A program made the translations under genes and the position numbers. A stretch of 64,000 nt of DNA from Oxalobacteraceae bacterium (GTDB lineage Bacteria > Pseudomonadota > Gammaproteobacteria > Burkholderiales > Burkholderiaceae_D). The notes under the pieces were generated by a model, which was given only the letters and a program-made list of their open reading frames with translations, had not been told where the DNA came from and ran no database searches. Shown here piece after piece: positions 35,577-46,856 of the stretch (position 1 is its first letter; every line of letters begins with the position of its first letter). The stretch spans positions 1 to 64,000 of the forward strand of contig JAJTGD010000015.1 in NCBI GenBank assembly GCA_021299035.1, written 5' to 3'.

Positions 35577-37112
35577 ATGATTCTGACGACAGATGTGCTG
35601 ATCGTCGGTGGCGGTATCAACGGCGCTGGTATTGCGCGTGATGCTGCCGGCCGTGGGCTTTCCGTCATCCTGTGCGACAAGGACGACTTGGCGCAGCACA
35701 CCTCATCCGCATCCACCAAGTTGATCCATGGCGGACTGCGCTATCTGGAACATTATGAATTCAACCTGGTGCGCAAGGCGCTGATCGAGCGCGAGGTGCT
35801 GTTGCGCGCAGCGCCGCACATCATGTGGCCGATGCGTTTCGTGATGCCGCATGACCGCGGACAACGACCCGCCTGGATGATTCGCGCCGGACTTTTTCTT
35901 TACGATGCACTCGCCAAGCGTGAAATTCTGCCGGGCTCGGGTGCCATCGACTTGCACACCCACCCCGCTGGCGAGCCACTCCGGCCAGAGTTCAGTAAAG
36001 GTTTTATTTATTCCGATGGCTGGGTCGACGATGCCCGCCTCGTGGTGCTGAATGCGCTTGACGCTGCCGAACATGGTGCGCGGGTTTTGACGCACACCCG
36101 CTGTGAATCCGCGCGTCGTGTTGGCGACCGATGGCAGGCCCTGCTGCGCCAATCGGATGGCACCGCGCTTGAGGTCAGCGCGCGCTGTGTGGTGAATGCT
36201 GCAGGGCCATGGGCTGCGCAATTTTTGCAAGACACTATTGCCAATCGCGGTGATAAATCACTGCGACTCATCAAAGGCAGCCATATCGTCGTGCGCAAGA
36301 TGTTCGACCATCCCTATGCCTACATCTTCCAGAACCCCGATGGCCGTATTGTTTTCGTGATCAGCTACGAGCAAGATTTCACGCTGGTGGGTACCACGGA
36401 CCTTGAGTACAAGGGCGACACCGATCAGGTGGCGATCGAGCAAAGCGAGATCGATTATCTCTGCCGCCTGACTGAGCGGTATTTCCGGCAACCGATTAAG
36501 CCCACCGATGTGATCTGGTCGTATTCCGGCGTGCGACCACTGCTAGAAGATGACTCCGCCAACGCCTCCGAAATCACGCGGGATTACCAGCTGACCTTCG
36601 AGGACGAGCAGGCGCCGCTGCTCTCTGTATTCGGCGGCAAGATCACCACCTTCCGCAAGCTGGCCGAAGAAGCGGTCGACATGATCGCCGCCAAGCTTGG
36701 TAATTCGCATGGCACCTGGACCGAGCACGCTTGTTTACCCGGCGGCGACCTCTACGGACCACCGCAAAATCGTGCAGTCCTCGAGTTCGAGGCATTCGTC
36801 GGTGCGCTTCAGCAAAGCTACGGCTGGTTGCCGCCCAAGTTGGTCGCACGCTATGCGCGCGCCTATGGCACCCGCACTCACAGACTGCTTGAGAACAGGA
36901 CACGCCTGGCGGACATGGGCGAGGCCGTGGCCGATGGCCTGTACGAAGCCGAGTTGGAGTATTTGGTGAAAAACGAATGGGCATCATCCAGCGCCGATAT
37001 ACTGTGGCGTCGCTCAAAGCTGGGGCTGCACCTGCCGGCCGATACCGCGCAGCGGATTGACCAGTGGCTCGCCCACAAAAAAGAAGAGAGCAGACAATTG
37101 ACGACGGCTTAA
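35577..37112 (+). CDS. glpD: Glycerol-3-phosphate dehydrogenase (FAD)
   Basis: 511 residues from ATG 35577 with GAGG 12 bases upstream. It oxidises sn-glycerol-3-phosphate to dihydroxyacetone phosphate, feeding quinones at the inner membrane. FAD-binding GGGINGAGIARDAAGRG near residue 9, SSASTKLIHGGLRYLE (FAD-domain signature), the GlpD region VNAAGPWA, YSGVRPLLEDDSAN and GGKITTFRKLAEEAVD. First gene of the glycerol operon. Confidence 0.94.
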   Translation: MILTTDVLIVGGGINGAGIARDAAGRGLSVILCDKDDLAQHTSSASTKLIHGGLRYLEHYEFNLVRKALIEREVLLRAAPHIMWPMRFVMPHDRGQRPAWMIRAGLFLYDALAKREILPGSGAIDLHTHPAGEPLRPEFSKGFIYSDGWVDDARLVVLNALDAAEHGARVLTHTRCESARRVGDRWQALLRQSDGTALEVSARCVVNAAGPWAAQFLQDTIANRGDKSLRLIKGSHIVVRKMFDHPYAYIFQNPDGRIVFVISYEQDFTLVGTTDLEYKGDTDQVAIEQSEIDYLCRLTERYFRQPIKPTDVIWSYSGVRPLLEDDSANASEITRDYQLTFEDEQAPLLSVFGGKITTFRKLAEEAVDMIAAKLGNSHGTWTEHACLPGGDLYGPPQNRAVLEFEAFVGALQQSYGWLPPKLVARYARAYGTRTHRLLENRTRLADMGEAVADGLYEAELEYLVKNEWASSSADILWRRSKLGLHLPADTAQRIDQWLAHKKEESRQLTTA

Positions 37113-37134
37113 AGCTGTCGCAAGAGGAGACGAA

Positions 37135-38217
37135 TTGCACCTGGAACTACAGGGCGTGACCCGCAAGGTCGGCGCTGAAACCCACTTGTACGCAACTTCA
37201 GTGGACTTGGCGCCGGGCGAGATCAATGTGCTGCTCGGGCCGACTTTGTCCGGCAAGACCACCTTGATGCGTCTGATCGCCGGCTTGGATAAACCTAGCG
37301 AGGGGCGAGTAATCGCGGATGGGGTCGATGTGACCGGCATACCCGTGCGCGAGCGCCATTTAGCGATGGTGTACCAGCAATTCATTAATTACCCATCGAT
37401 GTCGGTGTTCGAGAATATTGCTTCGCCACTTCGCATCGCAGGCAAACTCAACGAGCAACAAATTCGCGAGCGTGTGCACTCGATGGCGGAGCGCTTGCAT
37501 ATCTCGGCCTATCTCGAACGTTCGCCGGCCGCGCTATCGGGTGGCCAACAGCAGCGTTGTGCGCTGGCGCGTGCCCTGATCAAAGAAGCCGGCTTGTTAC
37601 TGCTCGATGAGCCGCTGGTCAACCTTGACTACAAATTGCGCGAAGAATTACGCCGTGAGCTAAGCGACTTGTTTTCAACGGGTAGCACCACCGTGGTCTA
37701 TGCCACCACTGAGCCGCTCGAGGCATTGCAACTCGGCGGACAAACGCTGTTGATGCATGAAGGCCAGGTATTGCAACATGGACCAACGCTGTCTGTGTTC
37801 AGCCAGCCCTGCTCAGTCACCGCAGCACGCACCTTCAGTGATCCGCCCATCAATCTGTTTGAAGCGAGAATTGTAGACGGCGTGGCGCATCTGTTCGATG
37901 ACATCCATATTCCGCTGGTGGCGCAACAGCAGTCTCGTCTCGGCGGTCAGAGTCGTGTGCAACTCGGATTGCGCGCGCATAGTCTGCATGCCTCTTCTCG
38001 CGCGGGTGACTTTGCGCTGACCTGTAGCGTTGATCTGGCCGAGATCAGTGGTTCGGAAACCTTTATCCATTTGACGCGTGGCCCACTCTCCATGGTGGCG
38101 CAGCTGCCGGGTGTGCATGATCTCGCGCTAGGCAGTGCATCGACCATGCACTTTCAGCCGGCTGATCTGTTTATCTTCAGCGCGGACGGCGCGCTGCTTT
38201 ACGCGCCGGAGGTTTGA
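37135..38217 (+). CDS. glpS: Glycerol ABC transporter ATP-binding protein 1 (GlpS)
   Basis: 360 residues from a TTG at 37135 with GAGGAG 7 bases upstream. Walker A GPTLSGKT (35-42), Q-loop VYQQFINYPS, signature LSGGQQQR (134-141), Walker B LLLLDEP with the catalytic glutamate E159, and a C-terminal TOBE-like domain. The switch histidine is missing: VYATTEP has T192 where VTHD has histidine. With GlpT it should form a heterodimer for glycerol uptake; only one of the two ATP sites would be canonical. Confidence 0.9.
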   Translation: MHLELQGVTRKVGAETHLYATSVDLAPGEINVLLGPTLSGKTTLMRLIAGLDKPSEGRVIADGVDVTGIPVRERHLAMVYQQFINYPSMSVFENIASPLRIAGKLNEQQIRERVHSMAERLHISAYLERSPAALSGGQQQRCALARALIKEAGLLLLDEPLVNLDYKLREELRRELSDLFSTGSTTVVYATTEPLEALQLGGQTLLMHEGQVLQHGPTLSVFSQPCSVTAARTFSDPPINLFEARIVDGVAHLFDDIHIPLVAQQQSRLGGQSRVQLGLRAHSLHASSRAGDFALTCSVDLAEISGSETFIHLTRGPLSMVAQLPGVHDLALGSASTMHFQPADLFIFSADGALLYAPEV

Positions 38218-38218
38218 G

Positions 38219-39301
38219 ATGGCACGCATCGAACTCGCCGGTATCGCGCACAGCTACAAACCTAACCCGACGCAGCCCTCGGACTATGCGCTGCGCCCGA
38301 TGGAAATGACTTGGCAGGACGGTGGCGCGTACGCACTGCTCGGCCCGTCCGGCTGCGGCAAGACGACGCTGCTCAACATCATCTCCGGATTGATCACGCC
38401 TTCGCAGGGTAAGGTGCTGTTCGATGGCCATGATGTCACCCAGCTGCCGCCCGAGAAACGCAATATCGCGCAAGTGTTTCAGTTCCCGGTCATCTACGAC
38501 ACCATGACCGTCGGCGAAAACCTCGCCTTTCCGCTCAAGAACCGTGGCTGGAAAAATGCGGATATCGAGCGTCGTGTTGCTCAAATCGCCGAGATTCTTG
38601 AACTCAGCGGCGAATTAAAGCAACGCGCCTCCGGCCTCACTGCTGACGCCAAACAGAAAATCTCGCTCGGGCGCGGTTTGGTGCGACCCGATGTGGCCGC
38701 AGTGCTGTTTGATGAGCCGCTAACCGTCATCGATCCACACTTGAAGTGGCTATTGCGACGTAAGCTGAAAGAGATTCATCACGAGTTGAAGCTGTCGCTG
38801 ATTTATGTCACCCATGATCAGATAGAAGCACTGACGTTTGCTGACCAGGTCGTGGTAATGACTGAAGGTGAAGTAGTACAAATTGGCAGCGCGCAGGCTT
38901 TATTCGAAGCACCGGAGCACACCTTCGTCGGCTATTTCATCGGTAACCCGGGTATGAATCTGTTGCCTTGTAGCTTGCGCGACGGTCGTGTGCTACTCAG
39001 CGGCACCAACAATACGTTGCCCGCGCCTGCGGGTCTGGATGCCGGTGCAGGTCAGCTGACGCTTGGTATCCGTCCGGAATACGTTGAGTGCCTTGCAACC
39101 GAGACTGCCGGTGCCTTGCCAGCGCGGGTGCTGAGTGCGCGCAATATGGGCACCCATTGGTTAGTGGAAGGCGAACTTGGCGGCCATCGCATCGCATCCA
39201 AGCAAAGAACTATGCATCCGCTCAAAAGCGGCGATACGGTATGGATGAAGTTTCCTGCCGATCGCACCTTGTACTACCTGAACGACAAACGGGTGGCCTG
39301 A
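38219..39301 (+). CDS. glpT: Glycerol ABC transporter ATP-binding protein 2 (GlpT)
   Basis: 360 residues from ATG 38219, one base after the glpS stop. Walker A GPSGCGKT (42-49), Q-loop QVFQFPVIY, Walker B AVLFDEP with E166, and an intact switch histidine in VTHDQIEAL (H199). The signature is degenerate: LTADAKQK (140-147) instead of LSGGQQQR. It complements GlpS, which has the signature but no switch histidine. The symbol follows the rhizobial glpSTPQUV system, not the E. coli glycerol-3-phosphate antiporter. Confidence 0.9.
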   Translation: MARIELAGIAHSYKPNPTQPSDYALRPMEMTWQDGGAYALLGPSGCGKTTLLNIISGLITPSQGKVLFDGHDVTQLPPEKRNIAQVFQFPVIYDTMTVGENLAFPLKNRGWKNADIERRVAQIAEILELSGELKQRASGLTADAKQKISLGRGLVRPDVAAVLFDEPLTVIDPHLKWLLRRKLKEIHHELKLSLIYVTHDQIEALTFADQVVVMTEGEVVQIGSAQALFEAPEHTFVGYFIGNPGMNLLPCSLRDGRVLLSGTNNTLPAPAGLDAGAGQLTLGIRPEYVECLATETAGALPARVLSARNMGTHWLVEGELGGHRIASKQRTMHPLKSGDTVWMKFPADRTLYYLNDKRVA

Positions 39302-40174
39302 ATGAATAAGACCGTGAATAACAAGGCATGGTGGATGGTATTGCCGGTGATTTTATCGGTGGCTTTTTCCGCCATCATGCCGCTGATGACCGTCGTGAAT
39401 TACTCCGTGCAAGATATTCTCGGGCCTGATCAGGCGGTGTTCGTTGGTACCGAGTGGTTCAAAGAAGTGATGCGCGATGAAAGTCTGCACTCGGCATTTT
39501 TCCGCCAGATCTGGTTCTCGCTGGCAGTGCTTGCAATCGAGATCCCGCTCGGTATTGGCATTGCGCTGTCGATGCCCGCGCAAGGTTGGCGCGCGTCCTT
39601 ATCGCTCGTGATTGTTTCTTTGCCATTGCTGATTCCCTGGAATGTCGTCGGTACGATCTGGCAGATTTTTGGCCGCGGTGACATCGGCTTGATGGGCAAA
39701 CTGATCAATGATGCTGGTATTTCATACAATTACACGGGCGACTCTACCGACGCCTGGCTGACCGTGTTGCTGATGGATGTGTGGCACTGGACACCGCTAG
39801 TGGTACTGCTGTGCTACGCCGGTCTGCGTGCCATTCCCGATGCGTTTTATCAGGCAGCGAAAATTGATGGTGCGTCACGTTTCGCCGTGTTCCGCTTTAT
39901 CCAGCTACCCAAGATGCGCAATGTGCTGATGATTGCCGTGCTGCTGCGCTTCATGGATAGCTTCATGATCTACACCGAGCCCTTCGTGCTGACGGGCGGC
40001 GGACCGGGCAACGCCACGACTTTCCTGTCGCAATATCTGACGCAAAAAGCCGTGGGGCAATTTGATCTCGGGCCAGCCGCCGCATTTTCCTTGATCTATT
40101 TCCTGATCATTCTGCTGATGTCGTTTGTGCTGTACACCTGGATGCAACGGGTCGGTACCGGAGATAAATCATGA
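39302..40174 (+). CDS. glpP: Glycerol ABC transporter permease (GlpP)
   Basis: 290 residues, about six membrane helices. The EAA loop is IPDAFYQAAKIDGASRFAVFRFIQLP. ATG follows the glpT TGA directly and overlaps the glpQ start by 4 bases. Carbohydrate-uptake (CUT1) type permease; pairs with GlpQ. Confidence 0.92.
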   Translation: MNKTVNNKAWWMVLPVILSVAFSAIMPLMTVVNYSVQDILGPDQAVFVGTEWFKEVMRDESLHSAFFRQIWFSLAVLAIEIPLGIGIALSMPAQGWRASLSLVIVSLPLLIPWNVVGTIWQIFGRGDIGLMGKLINDAGISYNYTGDSTDAWLTVLLMDVWHWTPLVVLLCYAGLRAIPDAFYQAAKIDGASRFAVFRFIQLPKMRNVLMIAVLLRFMDSFMIYTEPFVLTGGGPGNATTFLSQYLTQKAVGQFDLGPAAAFSLIYFLIILLMSFVLYTWMQRVGTGDKS

Positions 40175-40977
40175 CGCGCTCCGGTTTATCTCGAGCATTC
40201 CTGATCCTGTTCCTGGTCGGCTCATTGCTGCCGATCTATTGGATGCTGAACATGTCGCTCAAGACCAATGAGGAGATTCTTGGTTCGATGACGATGTGGC
40301 CCGCCCATCTGACGTTCGACAACTACATCACGATCTTCACCGACGAGGCTTGGTATAGCGGCTATATCAACTCGATGATTTATGTCGCTATGAATATGGT
40401 GATGGCCGTGCTGCTAGCGCTACCGGCTGCCTATGCTTTCTCGCGTTTCAGCTTCATCGGTGACAAGCATCTGTTCTTCTGGCTGCTCACAAATCGCATG
40501 ACACCCCCAGCGGTGTTTCTGTTGCCGTTCTTTCAGCTGTACTCGACGTTCGGCATGATGGACACGCATATCGCAGTGGCGCTCGCGCATTTGCTATTCA
40601 ACGTACCGCTCGCGGTATGGATTCTGGAAGGCTTCATGTCGGGCATTCCAAAAGAAATTGATGAAACTGCCTATATCGACGGTTATAGCTTTCCAAAATT
40701 CTTCATCAAGATTTTCCTACCGCTGATTAAAGCCGGGATCGGCGTGACCGCATTTTTCTGCTTCATGTTCAGCTGGGTGGAGTTGCTGTTGGCACGCACG
40801 CTGACGTCGGTACAAGCCAAACCCATTGCCGCCACCATGACGCGCACGGTGTCCGCGGCCGGTATGGACTGGGGCGTTCTGGCTGCGGCCGGGATGTTGA
40901 CCATTGTCCCGGGGGCACTAGTCATCTGGTTCGTACGGCACTACATCGCGAAAGGTTTCGCGATGGGTCGAGTCTGA
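40171..40977 (+). CDS. glpQ: Glycerol ABC transporter permease (GlpQ)
   Basis: 268 residues, six predicted membrane helices; EAA loop IPKEIDETAYIDGYSFPKFFIKIFLPLI. The N-terminal short motif and W-M-LN-MSLK block are typical of the MalG-like CUT1 permease partner. Overlaps glpP by 4 bases. Confidence 0.92.
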   Translation: MTRSGLSRAFLILFLVGSLLPIYWMLNMSLKTNEEILGSMTMWPAHLTFDNYITIFTDEAWYSGYINSMIYVAMNMVMAVLLALPAAYAFSRFSFIGDKHLFFWLLTNRMTPPAVFLLPFFQLYSTFGMMDTHIAVALAHLLFNVPLAVWILEGFMSGIPKEIDETAYIDGYSFPKFFIKIFLPLIKAGIGVTAFFCFMFSWVELLLARTLTSVQAKPIAATMTRTVSAAGMDWGVLAAAGMLTIVPGALVIWFVRHYIAKGFAMGRV

Positions 40978-40992
40978 TTCAAGGAGCTACGG

Positions 40993-41277
40993 ATGGCACA
41001 TGCTTTTTCGTGGATGGCGTGGACACTGGAGATCGCGGTGTTTTTCACCAGCGTCATTCTGATGCTGATTGGCATGACCGTGTGGCAGCTGAAATCGCCG
41101 AGCATTGAGCGTAAAGGTTTTTTGCCGATACCGACGACGCGAGGCGATCGCTTATTCATCGGCTTACTGAGCGCCGCGTACGTCAATCTCGCGTGGGCCG
41201 GTCTGACCGATGCCTCTCAGTGGATTGCAGCGGGGCTTGGATTTATCGTGTTGTTGATCATGATGCGTTGGGGTTGA
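40993..41277 (+). CDS. DUF2160 small membrane protein of the glycerol transporter
   Basis: 94 residues with three hydrophobic segments (about 7-32, 52-68 and 73-92) and a conserved GFLPIPTTRGDRLFIGLL loop. The same gene lies between glpQ and glpV in glycerol ABC operons elsewhere. Its job is unknown; association with the permeases is inference. Confidence 0.85.
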   Translation: MAHAFSWMAWTLEIAVFFTSVILMLIGMTVWQLKSPSIERKGFLPIPTTRGDRLFIGLLSAAYVNLAWAGLTDASQWIAAGLGFIVLLIMMRWG

Positions 41278-41295
41278 TACCTCGATTCATCCCGT

Positions 41296-41318
41296 ACCCG
41301 GGTTACTTCCCACCGGGT
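41296..41318 (+). promoter_or_regulatory. Intercistronic hairpin before glpV
   Basis: ACCCGG and CCGGGT, separated by 11 bases, lie 18 bases after the DUF2160 stop and 41 bases before glpV. It has no T-run. Such hairpins often stabilise or tune expression of the abundant binding protein. Confidence 0.4.
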
Positions 41319-41359
41319 TCGGCAGGTTGTTGAGGGAAGCTGCGAAGAGGAGAAGACAC

Positions 41360-43084
41360 GTGAAACTCAAACTAAGCGCGATTGCAGTCGCCGCTATGCT
41401 GGCCTCAGGAAGCTCCTGGGCCGACATGAAGGCCGCTGAGAAGTGGGTGAATGAAGAGTTCCAGCCTTCGACATTGTCGAAGAAACAGCAGATGGACGAG
41501 ATGAAATGGTTCATTGACGCCGCTGCCAAGCTGAAGGCCAAGGGCGTTAAGGAAATTAATGTCGTGTCCGAGACTATCGATACCCATGTGTACGAGTCCA
41601 AAACCATGGCCAAGGCCTTCGAAGAGATCACCGGCATCAAGGTCAAGCATGACCTGATTCAAGAAGGTGACGTCGTTGAAAAGCTGCAAACCTCCATGCA
41701 ATCGGGCAAGAGCATCTATGACGGCTGGATTTCCGATTCCGACCTGATTGGTACCCACTTCCGCTACGGTGCAGTTGAGCCACTGTCTGACTTCATGGCA
41801 GGTGCGGGCAAAGAATTTACCAACCCGAACCTTGACCTGAAAGATTTCATCGGCATCAGCTTCGTCACGGGTCCGGACAAAAAACTGTACCAGCTGCCTG
41901 ACCAACAGTTCGCCAACTTGTACTGGTTCCGCGCGGACTTATTCGCACGTAAGGACCTGCAAGACAAGTTCAAGGCCAAGTATGGCTATGAACTCGGCGT
42001 ACCTCAGAACTGGTCAGCGTATGAAGACATCGCCAGCTTTTTCACGAATGATGTGAAAGAGATCGACGGCAAACGTATCTACGGCCACATGGATTACGGC
42101 AAGAAAGATCCATCGCTGGGCTGGCGCTTCACGGATGCTTGGCTGTCGATGGCAGGTACCGCCGACAAGGGTATTCCGAACGGTATGCCGATCGATGAAT
42201 GGGGTATTCGTGTCGCCGATGACAAGTGCACCCCGGTGGGCGCATCGGTTGCTCGTGGTGGCGCCACCAACTCGCCTGCTGCCGTTTACGCGCTCACCAA
42301 GTACATCGACTGGATGAAGCTGTACTCGCCGAAAGAAGCGATGGGCATGACCTTCTCGGAAGCCGGTCCGGTTCCTGGACAAGGCCAAATCGCGCAGCAG
42401 ATCTTCTGGTACACCGCGTTCACCGCATCGATGAGCAAGGCACCGGCCGTTAATAACGCCGATGGTTCACCGAAATGGCGTATGGCCCCTGGCCCGCACG
42501 GTCCGTACTGGAAAGACGGCATGCAGAATGGCTATCAGGACGTAGGCTCATGGACCTTCATGAAGTCGACACCGGATGAGCGTAAAGCAGCAGCATGGCT
42601 CTATGCGCAGTTCATTAATGCGAAAACCACCTCGCTGAAAAAGTCGATTACTGGCCTAACGTTTGTGCGTGACTCGGACATCCGTCATGAGTACTTCACC
42701 AAGAATGCCAGCAAGTACGGTGGTCTGATTGAGTTCTACCGCAGCCCTGCGCGTGTGGCTTGGACACCAACCGGTACCAACGTGCCTGACTATCCTAAGC
42801 TGGCACAGCTCTGGTGGAAGAACGTCGCGACTGCGGTCACTGGCGAGAAGACTCCTCAAGCAGCGATGGACAACCTGGCCGACGAAATGGACAACGTGCT
42901 GGGCCGTCTGCAGCGCGCTGGTATGAAAAACTGCCCGCCGAAGTTGAACGATAAGAGCGATCCTAACAAGTGGCTGTCTGACAAGAACGCCCCTTGGAAA
43001 AAGCTCGCGAATGAGAAGCCAAAAGGCGAGACCATCGCCTATGAGAAGCTGCTGCAAGCTTGGAAAGAAGGCCGCGTGAAGTAA
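41360..43084 (+). CDS. glpV: Glycerol-binding periplasmic protein (GlpV)
   Basis: 574 residues from a GTG at 41360 with GAGGAG upstream. Signal peptide about 1-21 (cleavage at SSWA, before DMKAAEKWV). A family 1-type solute-binding protein, larger than usual, with SSTLSKKQQMDEMKWFIDAA-like N-terminus and EVEKLQTS region; conserved with the rhizobial GlpV binding protein that delivers glycerol to the transporter. 82 bases after the DUF2160 gene; two hairpins follow it. Confidence 0.9.
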   Translation: MKLKLSAIAVAAMLASGSSWADMKAAEKWVNEEFQPSTLSKKQQMDEMKWFIDAAAKLKAKGVKEINVVSETIDTHVYESKTMAKAFEEITGIKVKHDLIQEGDVVEKLQTSMQSGKSIYDGWISDSDLIGTHFRYGAVEPLSDFMAGAGKEFTNPNLDLKDFIGISFVTGPDKKLYQLPDQQFANLYWFRADLFARKDLQDKFKAKYGYELGVPQNWSAYEDIASFFTNDVKEIDGKRIYGHMDYGKKDPSLGWRFTDAWLSMAGTADKGIPNGMPIDEWGIRVADDKCTPVGASVARGGATNSPAAVYALTKYIDWMKLYSPKEAMGMTFSEAGPVPGQGQIAQQIFWYTAFTASMSKAPAVNNADGSPKWRMAPGPHGPYWKDGMQNGYQDVGSWTFMKSTPDERKAAAWLYAQFINAKTTSLKKSITGLTFVRDSDIRHEYFTKNASKYGGLIEFYRSPARVAWTPTGTNVPDYPKLAQLWWKNVATAVTGEKTPQAAMDNLADEMDNVLGRLQRAGMKNCPPKLNDKSDPNKWLSDKNAPWKKLANEKPKGETIAYEKLLQAWKEGRVK

Positions 43085-43095
43085 TCGACGCGAGG

Positions 43096-43127
43096 CGCCG
43101 GGCGAAATACACTGATGTCGCCCGGCG
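43096..43127 (+). terminator. Hairpin 1 after glpV
   Basis: CGCCGGGCGA and TCGCCCGGCG pair perfectly (10 bp) with a 12-base loop, 11 bases after the glpV stop. No T-run, so more likely a stabiliser or attenuator than a terminator. Confidence 0.5.
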
Positions 43128-43149
43128 TGTTGGTTGGCTAAGTTTTTAA

Positions 43150-43175
43150 TGCGCGGCTAGTCCGCGCATTTTTTT
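43150..43175 (+). terminator. Intrinsic terminator between glpV and glpK
   Basis: TGCGCGG, loop of 5, CCGCGCA, then seven T. It would lower or decouple glpK transcription from the transporter genes. Confidence 0.7.
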
Positions 43176-43243
43176 CCAAACCGGTTTCCACCAGCCGCTG
43201 CCGAAGGCCTGTGCGGCGGCTGATGAAAACCACGGAGGGAAAC

Positions 43244-44746
43244 ATGGCAGATTCATTCATCCTGGCGATCGACCAGGGCACGACCAGCTCTCGCGCCATT
43301 TTGTTTAATCGTGCTGGCCGTATTCATGGCATCGCGCAAAAAGAATTCCGGCAAATTTTTCCGAACCCCGGCTGGGTCGAGCACGATGCCAACGAGATTT
43401 GGCAATCGCAGCTTGAGGTCACGCATCAAGTAATGCGCGAGCATTCACTGACCGCAGCAGATGTCGCTGCGATCGGCATTACCAACCAGCGTGAAACCAC
43501 CGTGCTGTGGGATCGCGCGACTGGTGAGCCTGTTGCGAACGCCATCGTGTGGCAAGACCGTCGCACTGCATCCTTTTGTGATGCGCTGCGTGCCGAGGGA
43601 AAAAGTGAACTGTTCCGCAGTAAGACTGGCTTGGTGATTGATGGCTACTTCTCTGGCACCAAGCTGCGCTGGTTGCTTGATCATGTCCCCGGCGCACGTG
43701 CGCGTGCAGAACGAGGCGAATTAGCGTTTGGCACCGTCGACGCTTGGTTGATTTTTAAGCTGTCAGGCGCGCACATTACCGACACTAGCAATGCCTCACG
43801 CACCATGCTGTTCAATATTCACACACTCGATTGGGACGACGAAATTCTGTCCTTGCTTCGGATACCCCGCGCAGTGCTTCCGACGATCGTGCCAAGCAGT
43901 GGCGTAGCGGCACATACCAACGCCTCGATCTTCGGCGCAGAGATTCCAATCGCCGGCATCGCTGGTGATCAGCAAGCAGCGACGTATGGCCAAGCCTGCT
44001 ATCAGCCCGGCATGGTGAAGAGCACGTATGGCACCGGTTGTTTTATTTTGATGAACACCGGGACCGCCATGGAATCACGCAACCAACTGCTGACAACGGT
44101 TGGCTGGACCACCGGCCACGAAACACCGCATCGCACCGATTACATGTTTGAAGGTGGTGTCTTCATGGGCGGGGCTACGGTGCAGTGGTTGCGCGACGGG
44201 CTGAAAATCGTGAAGAGTTCGGACGATGTGGAGGCATTGGCTGCGTCGGTGCCCGATAGCGATGGTGTCACGTTCGTGCCCGCATTTTCCGGACTCGGCG
44301 CACCGCACTGGGACGCTTATGCACGCGGCACCATGCTGGGCATTACGCGCGGCACGCAGGCTGGCCACATTGCGCGTGCAGCGCTTGAGGGCATCGCTTT
44401 TCAGACGGCTGATGTACTTACAGCAATGCAAAAAGATTCTGCGACGCCTTTACGAGAGCTTCGTGTTGACGGCGGTGCCTCGCGCAACAATCTGCTGATG
44501 CAGTTTCAGGCCGATATCTTGGGTGTTCCGGTAGTTCGGCCTGAAGTCACCGAAACGACAGCACTCGGCGCTGGCTATCTCGCCGGACTTGGTGTCGGCT
44601 ATTGGGCGTCTCAAGAGGAGATCGCCGCACAATGGAAAGAAGAGCATCGCTTTGAGCCGAAAATGTCACCGGCTGAGCGTCATGCACGACTCGATGTGTG
44701 GCAGCGTGCGATTGCGCGTTCATCGCAATGGGCGGACCAGCATTGA
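43244..44746 (+). CDS. glpK: Glycerol kinase
   Basis: 500 residues from ATG 43244 with GGAGGG upstream. It phosphorylates glycerol to sn-glycerol-3-phosphate, which GlpD then oxidises. FGGY family: N-terminal [15 protein letters not shown], the FGGY block, [29 protein letters not shown], and the C-terminal ATP part with [25 protein letters not shown]. Last gene of the glycerol cluster. Confidence 0.96.
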   Translation: MADSFILAIDQGTTSSRAILFNRAGRIHGIAQKEFRQIFPNPGWVEHDANEIWQSQLEVTHQVMREHSLTAADVAAIGITNQRETTVLWDRATGEPVANAIVWQDRRTASFCDALRAEGKSELFRSKTGLVIDGYFSGTKLRWLLDHVPGARARAERGELAFGTVDAWLIFKLSGAHITDTSNASRTMLFNIHTLDWDDEILSLLRIPRAVLPTIVPSSGVAAHTNASIFGAEIPIAGIAGDQQAATYGQACYQPGMVKSTYGTGCFILMNTGTAMESRNQLLTTVGWTTGHETPHRTDYMFEGGVFMGGATVQWLRDGLKIVKSSDDVEALAASVPDSDGVTFVPAFSGLGAPHWDAYARGTMLGITRGTQAGHIARAALEGIAFQTADVLTAMQKDSATPLRELRVDGGASRNNLLMQFQADILGVPVVRPEVTETTALGAGYLAGLGVGYWASQEEIAAQWKEEHRFEPKMSPAERHARLDVWQRAIARSSQWADQH

Positions 44747-44748
44747 AA

Positions 44749-44768
44749 AAGGCAGCCTAAGCTGCCTT
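44749..44768. terminator. Hairpin after glpK
   Basis: AAGGCAGC, CTAA, GCTGCCTT, 2 bases after the glpK stop, followed by TCATC with A's on the other side (GAAAAAGG). It is a weak terminator in both directions and could also serve atpC, which converges on it. Confidence 0.55.
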
Positions 44769-44864
44769 CATCATCGACTGTTTCGTTAACCCGCTAGCGT
44801 CTTAACGACGTAATCGCTTGGTATTGAAAGACTAAACCATCGCTGCGTCGGTGAGCGGAAGTGG

Positions 44865-45293
44865 TTAGTGGCCGCGCTTTTCGCGCAAGCGATGGATCGC
44901 TGCGAGCTGCGCCACTGCGATCGCTAATTCTGCTTGTGCAACTGCGTAATCGATGTCGGATTTTTGGTTGGTCAGCGCTTCTTCGGCCATTTTCTTCACT
45001 TCATTGGCCTTAGCTTCATCCAAGTCTTTGCCACGTATCGCGGTATCTGCCAACACGGTCACGGCATTCGGCTGCACCTCCAGCACGCCGCCCGCAACAA
45101 ACACAAACTCTTCTTCTTCCTGACCAGGCACGCGAATACGTACAGCACCCGGTTTGATGCGGGTAATCAGCGGCGTGTGTTTTGGATAAATGCCGAGCTG
45201 TCCGGCCTCGCCAGGCAGTGCGACAAATTCCGCAGGGCCGGAATAAATCTGCTCTTCAGCGGAGACAACGTCAACGTGGATGGTGTTTGCCAT
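44865..45293 (-). CDS. atpC: ATP synthase F1 epsilon subunit
   Basis: 142 residues from ATG 45293; an upstream in-frame start lacks conservation. Inhibitory and coupling subunit of the central stalk. Beta-sandwich N-domain ([15 protein letters not shown]...[18 protein letters not shown]) and two C-terminal helices. Last gene of the atp operon. Confidence 0.94.
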   Translation of the reverse strand: MANTIHVDVVSAEEQIYSGPAEFVALPGEAGQLGIYPKHTPLITRIKPGAVRIRVPGQEEEEFVFVAGGVLEVQPNAVTVLADTAIRGKDLDEAKANEVKKMAEEALTNQKSDIDYAVAQAELAIAVAQLAAIHRLREKRGH

Positions 45294-45371
45294 GGAAAGT
45301 CTTTTAGGGTAGCGGTGCAGGTGGCCGCTCTGGACGGCGACCCCCGCCACGCTGTGGCGGGGGAATCGGCA

Positions 45372-46856
<1,485 letters not shown>

